Positions 6,998 to 12,890 of a stretch of DNA of 12,890 nt are shown in pieces. The DNA is from Atribacteria bacterium SCGC AAA255-G05. GTDB taxonomy: Bacteria > Atribacterota > Phoenicimicrobiia > Phoenicimicrobiales > Phoenicimicrobiaceae. Location: contig ASPA01000060.1 in the NCBI GenBank assembly GCA_000405605.1, positions 1-12,890 on the forward strand, read 5' to 3'. Both the position numbers and the translations under genes were made by a program. The notes below the pieces were generated by a model. It was not told where the DNA came from. It ran no database searches and saw only the letters and a list, made by a program, of their open reading frames with translations. Numbering within the stretch: position 1 is the stretch's first letter; every line of letters begins with the position of its first letter.

Positions 6998-7088
6998 GTC
7001 ACACATTACTCATCACTTATCACTGTATTTTAACCGGTAAACAGGCTAACTCTTTTTCTTGTCACTCATTACTTATCACTGGTTACTG
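6998..7088 (+). repeat. Two related 28-bp heptad blocks around an 8-bp block
   Basis: 6998-7025 reads GTCACAC, ATTACTC, ATCACTT, ATCACTG; 7061-7088 reads GTCACTC, ATTACTT, ATCACTG, GTTACTG. They are diverged copies of one four-heptad block. Between them 7029-7052 carries three octamers (TTTAACCG, GTAAACAG, GCTAACTC) of the same type as 485-516 and 3207-3262. With the arrays at 6888 and 6931 they account for nearly the whole 243-bp spacer. Confidence 0.7.
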
Positions 7089-7108
7089 TTTTTAGCTCTG
7101 CTAAAAAC
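7088..7108 (-). terminator. Hairpin directly after the Wzy/ligase stop codon
   Basis: GTTTTTAGC-3 nt-GCTAAAAAC is a perfect 9-bp stem starting immediately after the stop codon. No T-run follows, so it may stabilise the 3' end or terminate weakly rather than act as a standard terminator. Confidence 0.45.
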
Positions 7109-9172
7109 TTATTCTGTTGGTTGGGTTTTTAATTTTTCTTGGGTAATTTTTTGAAGTATATCCCGGGAATATTTAGCTTCTTCGCTGTTCGGATCAAGCG
7201 TAATTACTATTTGCAATTCCTCCTGCATTTCTTCTATTCTATTTTGTTGATAATATGTTTGAGCTAACCCATAACGGGCATTAACAAAATCAGGATCAAT
7301 CTTTAAAGCGTTTTTAAAACTTTTTTCTGCTAATTCAGTTTTTTCCTGTTTATTATATACGCTTCCTAAGGTACAATATAAAGGTACCATTAATTTTTCA
7401 TCCTTTTGATATAAAATAGCTTGTTTCAACTCAATAATTCCTTTATCTAATTGCCCAGTGTTAATATAGACAGCGGACAAATTGTTGGGCAAACCAGGGA
7501 GATCAATATATTTTTGTGCCTTCTCGAAATATTTTTCCGCTTCATAAAATAATCCTTTCCTCATCAGTGAATAACCGATATCATAATATCCCTGACCAAA
7601 CCAGGGATCCCATTTTACTGCATCTGAACATATATTAATTGCTCCGTCCCAATTTTCATTTTCTAATTCTTTGGTACCATAATACCAATCAACTCTTGCC
7701 ATAAAAGGTCGAATTAAAGTTGCGATTAAAAAAATAGAAAAGGAAATAACTATAATTTTTAAAATTAATTCGAAAGAAAATCCTCTATCAAGCTTTTTTT
7801 TCTTTTTAAAATTTTCTTGTATCTGGTTATTGTCTTTACCTATTACCATTGACAATCCCAAAACAACCCAGAATAAAATGATGGAAGCAGGCAAATGAAA
7901 GGGGAAACCAAATAAACTATCTACCAATATTGCTACAACTGCCCCCATTAATCCAATTAATATTCCCTGCTTATAATCATTTTTAGTCTTTCGCAACATT
8001 TTTATTCCATAATTAAAGTAACTTACCATAAGCCAGATAAATATACTTAGACCAATTATCCCAAGTTCAGCCCATAATTGCAAGTATTCATTGTGAGCTT
8101 TTTGTGCAAAACCATAGGGATAAATCGTTCGGTTTTGCCCCTGGTCAAAAAATTTAGCTTGATATTTTAAGGTATTATATTTAAAGGTGCCCAATCCTGA
8201 ACCAAGTAAAGGCTGGTCTTTAATCATTGATTCTGTAAATTTCCAAATAGCAATTCTCCTACCAAAAGATGAACTTTCACTAACTTTTGGGATAGAAATT
8301 CTTTCTTCAAATTCTGAAAGATTGACTTGTGATTCACTAATAGGATTCGCCATTATAAACAAGGCTACAACAATAATAACAATAGCTTCAATTATAAGTA
8401 TAATAATTTTATTATTTTTGTAAACAAATTTCTTTCCTTGAATCTTAAGAAATAGAAGAAACATAAAAATCAAAGAAACAGCAAGTCCCAAATAAGAGCC
8501 TCTGGTAAAAGTAAAAATAAGGCTCTCTCCCATTGTAAAGATTATTAGTAATAAAAAGATATTAAATATTTTTTTACTGCTTGAAAGAAAAAAGGTTATA
8601 GCCACAGGTAAAAGAATAATTAGATACTCAGCAAAAAAATTTACATTACCAAAAAGACCGGAAACTTTTTGCCTGCCAAAATTGCCTCCCCAGAAAGAAA
8701 AATCTATTCCGAAATACTGTAAGATACCATATATGCCGAATAATCCACCAATAATTAGCATGGCTGTAAGAATTTGGTCTACATGTTTCGGGTAATTTAG
8801 GTTGTTTATAATAATAAAATAGAGACAGGGTCCCATTAAAAATAAAGGTAATTCCTTTATGCTAACTGTAAGACTATCTGACCAAATCAGCGATAAAAGA
8901 CAAATAATCATATAACTAAGGATGGGGAAATTTAAAGAGTGATTAACAAAATGGAAATTCTTTTGATTGGCAATATTAAGTCCCCACAACATTAATCCAA
9001 TCACAACCAACACCCCGGCTACAGCCTCTTTTATGGGGTTATACTCATCTATGCAATGTAAATAAAAAATAATGGGGACTAAAGCAATTAAAGATAAAAT
9101 TATAATTTCAATGGATTTAATATAAAAAGATTGTGTATTATAATTTAAATACGATTCTTCTTTATATTTCAT
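7109..9172 (-). CDS. O-antigen ligase/polymerase-family membrane protein (Wzy_C) with C-terminal TPR domain
   Basis: A 687-residue multi-spanning inner-membrane protein. Hydrophobic segments run from about residue 20 to 440 (about ten), and another lies at about 470-490. The Wzy_C/WaaL hallmarks are FTRGSYLGL (222-230), then a large periplasmic loop with RIAIWKFTESMIKDQPLLGSGLGTF (306-330), and AHNEYLQLWAELGIIG (359-374, His360) opening the next helix. Residues about 500-670 hold four to five TPR repeats (for example AEKSFKNALKIDPDFVNARYGLA), a common tail on such proteins in many phyla and probably a protein-binding platform. Polymerase and ligase cannot be separated by sequence; the adjacent Wzz-type regulator favours Wzy-like polymerisation. 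AAGGA lies 10 bases before the ATG. Confidence 0.85.
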   Translation of the reverse strand: MKYKEESYLNYNTQSFYIKSIEIIILSLIALVPIIFYLHCIDEYNPIKEAVAGVLVVIGLMLWGLNIANQKNFHFVNHSLNFPILSYMIICLLSLIWSDSLTVSIKELPLFLMGPCLYFIIINNLNYPKHVDQILTAMLIIGGLFGIYGILQYFGIDFSFWGGNFGRQKVSGLFGNVNFFAEYLIILLPVAITFFLSSSKKIFNIFLLLIIFTMGESLIFTFTRGSYLGLAVSLIFMFLLFLKIQGKKFVYKNNKIIILIIEAIVIIVVALFIMANPISESQVNLSEFEERISIPKVSESSSFGRRIAIWKFTESMIKDQPLLGSGLGTFKYNTLKYQAKFFDQGQNRTIYPYGFAQKAHNEYLQLWAELGIIGLSIFIWLMVSYFNYGIKMLRKTKNDYKQGILIGLMGAVVAILVDSLFGFPFHLPASIILFWVVLGLSMVIGKDNNQIQENFKKKKKLDRGFSFELILKIIVISFSIFLIATLIRPFMARVDWYYGTKELENENWDGAINICSDAVKWDPWFGQGYYDIGYSLMRKGLFYEAEKYFEKAQKYIDLPGLPNNLSAVYINTGQLDKGIIELKQAILYQKDEKLMVPLYCTLGSVYNKQEKTELAEKSFKNALKIDPDFVNARYGLAQTYYQQNRIEEMQEELQIVITLDPNSEEAKYSRDILQKITQEKLKTQPTE

Positions 9173-9269
9173 TTAAACATTATCCTTAACATTAAATAAT
9201 TCACCGTATTTTTGAAATGTTTAGCCCTTAATTATTTTTATCTTTAATATTTGTTAAGATAATTTTAGC
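9173..9269. other. Upstream stub of the Wzy gene ending at the repeat junction
   Basis: This 97-base AT-rich stretch holds the Wzy ribosome binding site (TCCTT on the plus strand, 9183-9187) and no promoter I can call. It ends where the duplicated arm begins, so the natural upstream neighbour of the Wzy gene is not in this window. Confidence 0.6.
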
Positions 9270-9270
9270 T
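9261..9270. other. Recombinant junction with imperfect microhomology
   Basis: AATTTTAG (9261-9268) occurs in both the Wzy upstream sequence and vapC (complement of 3630-3623). Then one base differs (C here, T in vapC), then identity is complete for 3621 bases. This 9-of-10 match is the sort of short homology at which a nascent strand can re-prime on the opposite template. Confidence 0.75.
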
Positions 9271-9537
9271 AAACCCAAAAGAGAGAACAATTTAATTCTT
9301 ACTGAAAGATATAAAATATTGTTTGAAACCTTTCCTAATTTACAGATGAAAACCCTTGATGAAAATATTGCTGACATTGCCTCCAGCTTAAGAGCCAATT
9401 ATAATATTAATACTCCCGACGCTATTCAGGTGGCTACTTCTTTAGAAGCCCAAGCAGATATATTTATCACTAATGATGCATCTTTAAAAAAAGTAACAGA
9501 AATAAAAGTTTTATTATTGAGTGAATTGTTGAAATAG
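9270..9537 (+). pseudogene. vapC: 3' fragment of vapC (duplicated, headless)
   Basis: Encodes residues 59-146 of the intact gene at 3354-3794 and stops normally. It lacks the first two catalytic acids (Asp14, Glu55) and has no promoter or antitoxin partner. The frame stays open upstream only to 9232 and has no credible start; a TTG at 9319 has no ribosome binding site. Not expected to yield an active toxin. Confidence 0.88.
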
Positions 9538-9566
9538 ACTATAAATAAAATTATAAAAAAATGTAG

Positions 9567-9596
9567 GGGTTTGATTTATCAAACCCGTCTTTTTTT
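9567..9596 (+). terminator. Intrinsic terminator after the vapC fragment (right copy)
   Basis: Mirror of 3295-3324: nine-base-pair stem GGGTTTGAT/ATCAAACCC, then GTC and seven T on the plus strand. Confidence 0.8.
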
Positions 9597-9628
9597 AAAA
9601 TAAAAAGCATTCTTAAATATTGTATCTT

Positions 9629-9684
9629 GTAACTAGCTAACTATCTTAACTGGTACACTGGCAAACAGGATAACTGACAAGCTT
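9629..9684 (+). repeat. 8-bp near-tandem array, 7 units (right copy)
   Basis: Mirror of 3207-3262, consensus GNNAACTG on the plus strand. No change from the left copy, although such arrays would be expected to drift quickly. Confidence 0.7.
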
Positions 9685-9710
9685 GCACCTTGCATTTCCC
9701 ATCTTTAATC

Positions 9711-9754
9711 GGCCAATCGGTCAATTGGACAATTGGTCAATTAATATAAAGGAG
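9711..9754 (+). promoter_or_regulatory. GGNCAATY array and Shine-Dalgarno of the mutase (right copy)
   Basis: Mirror of 3137-3180: four octamers (9711-9742), AATATAAA, then GGAG (9751-9754), with the TTG start at 9764. Confidence 0.65.
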
Positions 9755-9763
9755 TTTAAAAAA

Positions 9764-11602
<1,839 letters not shown>

Positions 11603-11605
11603 TAC

Positions 11606-11634
11606 TTGACGATTACCTTTATGTATGATAGTAT
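11606..11634 (+). promoter_or_regulatory. Promoter of the RHH/MazF operon (right copy)
   Basis: TTGACG (11606-11611), 17 bases, TAGTAT (11629-11634). The GTATT-NN-AATAC candidate operator follows at 11631-11642. Confidence 0.55.
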
Positions 11635-11659
11635 TGTAATACAAAGGAGGTGCTTTTAA

Positions 11660-11878
11660 ATGCCCAGACATACTGTATATTTATCAGAGCCTGATGATAG
11701 GTTTCTACAAGAACAAAAGGAAAAACATGGTTCCATCTCTAAAGTTATTCATATTTCTTTGAATAAATTAAGAGCCGAACAATTGAAAAAATATTATCTT
11801 CAGAAATCAGAGTCTTATCCTGAACTTCGTAAAGCGCAGGCAAAAGTTATAAGAAAACAGGAAGAGGAAGAACAATGA
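11660..11878 (+). CDS. Ribbon-helix-helix-type antitoxin (right copy)
   Basis: Identical to 1013-1231. AAAGGAGG at 11643-11650 is nine bases from the ATG, and the stop codon overlaps the first toxin ATG. All control sequences of the pair are inside the repeat arm, so this copy would be as functional as the left one if it exists in the genome. Confidence 0.8.
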   Translation: MPRHTVYLSEPDDRFLQEQKEKHGSISKVIHISLNKLRAEQLKKYYLQKSESYPELRKAQAKVIRKQEEEEQ

Positions 11879-12195
11879 TGAGTTTCCCTCGATGCGGTGA
11901 AGTCTTCTGGGGTCCCGGTAAAAAGAAAATTCGCCCTCTTCTTATTGTGTCAAATGATCAAGGAAACCGTTACAGCGGTGATGTTGTGGTTATCCCGGGC
12001 ACTACACAAAAAACAGATATGGTTTACCCAGTAGAAGTTCTGGTCACAAAAGGATTTTCTACACCTACAAAATTTCAAGCAGACTCTATTTTTACTATCG
12101 GCAAAGAAGAGCTCGGTGAAAAAATTACTGAACTTTCTCCTGATATTATGGCTGATATTAACACAGCCCTTCAAATTGAACTTAATTTAGAATAA
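11875..12195 (+). CDS. MazF/PemK-family toxin (right copy)
   Basis: Identical to 696-1016, with the same double ATG at 11875 and 11878 and the same ATGA overlap with its antitoxin. GAGG at 11864-11867 serves as the ribosome binding site. Confidence 0.88.
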   Translation: MMSFPRCGEVFWGPGKKKIRPLLIVSNDQGNRYSGDVVVIPGTTQKTDMVYPVEVLVTKGFSTPTKFQADSIFTIGKEELGEKITELSPDIMADINTALQIELNLE

Positions 12196-12200
12196 TTCGA

Positions 12201-12237
12201 ATAGTGCATCTTTCCCCGCACTTCTTCCCTGCACTAT
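12201..12237 (+). terminator. Hairpin after MazF (right copy)
   Basis: Mirror of 654-690: ATAGTGCA/TGCACTAT stem with a 21-base loop and no T-run. Confidence 0.35.
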
Positions 12238-12482
12238 AACTATGCGATATAACTATACGCTTACCTTGTATTTTTTTTACTTGCAACTTGTAACCCGCAA
12301 CCTGCAACCTGAAACTTGTTTTCCTTGCATTTCTTTCCCTCACTAAATACTAACGACTATTCACTAACGACTAATTTGACCGGTAAACTGGCCGATCGGT
12401 AGACTGTTTTTGCACCTTGCATCCTGCATTTTTCTTTGTATTGTGTTTCTTTTCTTAACTCGATGTTGTTTTTTATTCATCC

Positions 12483-12511
12483 TTGACAAAAGGACATAAA
12501 AGATATATTAT
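12483..12511 (+). promoter_or_regulatory. Promoter of the AAA+ ATPase (right copy)
   Basis: TTGACA (12483-12488), 17 bases, TATTAT (12506-12511). Mirror of 380-408. Confidence 0.7.
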
Positions 12512-12596
12512 AGCTTTATGAAAAGGATAATAAAACATATGCTAAAAATAAAAAATATCAAAAATGGTTAAAAGAAAAAAAAGGGGGGGTAAAATA

Positions 12597-12890
12597 ATGA
12601 TAAGTAAATCAATTTTAAAAGATATCATTATATCTAATGAAGAATATATTTCCCGAAACATCAAAAAGATTGTAAAAAGAGAAAACCTTTCTTTTCCTGA
12701 AAAATTAAAAAAAGCAGTAATACTCTATGGTGTAAGAAGGAGTGGTAAAACCTATATCTTGTTCGATTTATTTAAAAAGCACAAAAACCGCTCATTATAC
12801 TTAGATTTTGAAGATGAAAGACTGACTGATTTTGAAGTAAAGGATTTTGAGGGATTAAAAGATATTTTCTTAGAGTTAAAACCCGAACTT
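12597..12890 (+). CDS. DUF4143-type AAA+ ATPase, N-terminal 98 residues (right copy, cut by window edge)
   Basis: Same 98 codons as 1-294 and cut at exactly the same base, with Walker A GVRRSGKT at residues 45-52. The coincidence of both ends stopping at one nucleotide shows that the two window ends come from one sequence boundary, not from two independent breaks. Confidence 0.85.
   Translation, partial: MISKSILKDIIISNEEYISRNIKKIVKRENLSFPEKLKKAVILYGVRRSGKTYILFDLFKKHKNRSLYLDFEDERLTDFEVKDFEGLKDIFLELKPEL

Larger units (their letters stand above)
12196..12596. other. Gene-free 401-bp spacer with 7- and 8-bp arrays (right copy)
   Basis: Mirror of 295-695. On the plus strand: YAACYTG heptads at 12277-12318, TAANNAC heptads at 12337-12371, octamers at 12375-12406, TGCACCT-like heptads from about 12410, the ATPase promoter at 12483-12511 and the A8-G7 ribosome binding site at 12575-12589. 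Confidence 0.75.

Noticed and set aside
6888..7088. CRISPR array or tandem tRNA-like structures
   Set aside because: Units of 7-8 bp without unique spacers and no cas gene nearby; no cloverleaf or TTCGA arm was recognised.
9173..9269. Promoter of the Wzy gene
   Set aside because: AT-rich with some TTAACA-like words, but no -35/-10 pair at acceptable spacing and match; the native upstream DNA is missing.
9319..9537. Independent small gene
   Set aside because: It is the identical 3' end of vapC, opening at a TTG with no ribosome binding site.

Overview
This is an AT-rich bacterial window. The envelope genes (a chain-length regulator and a Wzy/WaaL-type polymerase or ligase) and an exported thioredoxin-fold protein suggest a diderm bacterium. 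Short hairpin repeats of types common in anaerobic and environmental genomes sit inside two of its genes. I cannot name the lineage; an uncultured anaerobic or subsurface group is a guess.

The dominant structure is a giant inverted repeat that starts at the first base and ends at the last. Positions 1-3621 and 9270-12890 are reverse complements of each other: every gene pair obeys x + x' = 12891 and encodes identical protein. The central 5.65 kb is single copy. The left junction runs through an intact vapC gene, while the right junction cuts the same gene in half at a short imperfect microhomology. The left arm plus centre therefore looks like the native order, and the right arm like a copy joined back to front by template switching, either in vitro (amplification or assembly chimera) or recently in vivo.

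Read in native order, all genes lie on the minus strand: a membrane O-antigen polymerase/ligase with a TPR tail (9172-7109); a Wzz/GumC-type chain-length regulator (6865-5063); a secreted CxxC thioredoxin-fold protein (5054-4227); a vapBC toxin-antitoxin pair (4021-3354) with a consensus promoter and its own terminator; an alpha-phosphohexomutase of the PgcA type (3127-1289); an RHH-antitoxin/MazF pair (1231-696); and the start of a DUF4143-type AAA+ ATPase (294-1, cut by the window edge). The right arm repeats vapC (3' part only), the mutase, the RHH/MazF pair and the ATPase start on the plus strand. The polymerase, chain-length regulator and mutase fit surface polysaccharide production: the mutase supplies hexose-1-phosphate for nucleotide sugars, and the other two polymerise or ligate chains and set their length. 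The two toxin-antitoxin pairs are interspersed accessory modules.

Two further features stand out. First, the spacers are built from degenerate 7-bp and 8-bp near-tandem arrays. An 8-bp array (GGNCAATY, four units) lies exactly 8 bases before the Shine-Dalgarno sequence of both the mutase and the chain-length regulator. Second, two genes carry in-frame insertions of widespread hairpin repeats: SFPRKRESS-type in the mutase and HPNPLPQGER-type in the thioredoxin-fold protein.
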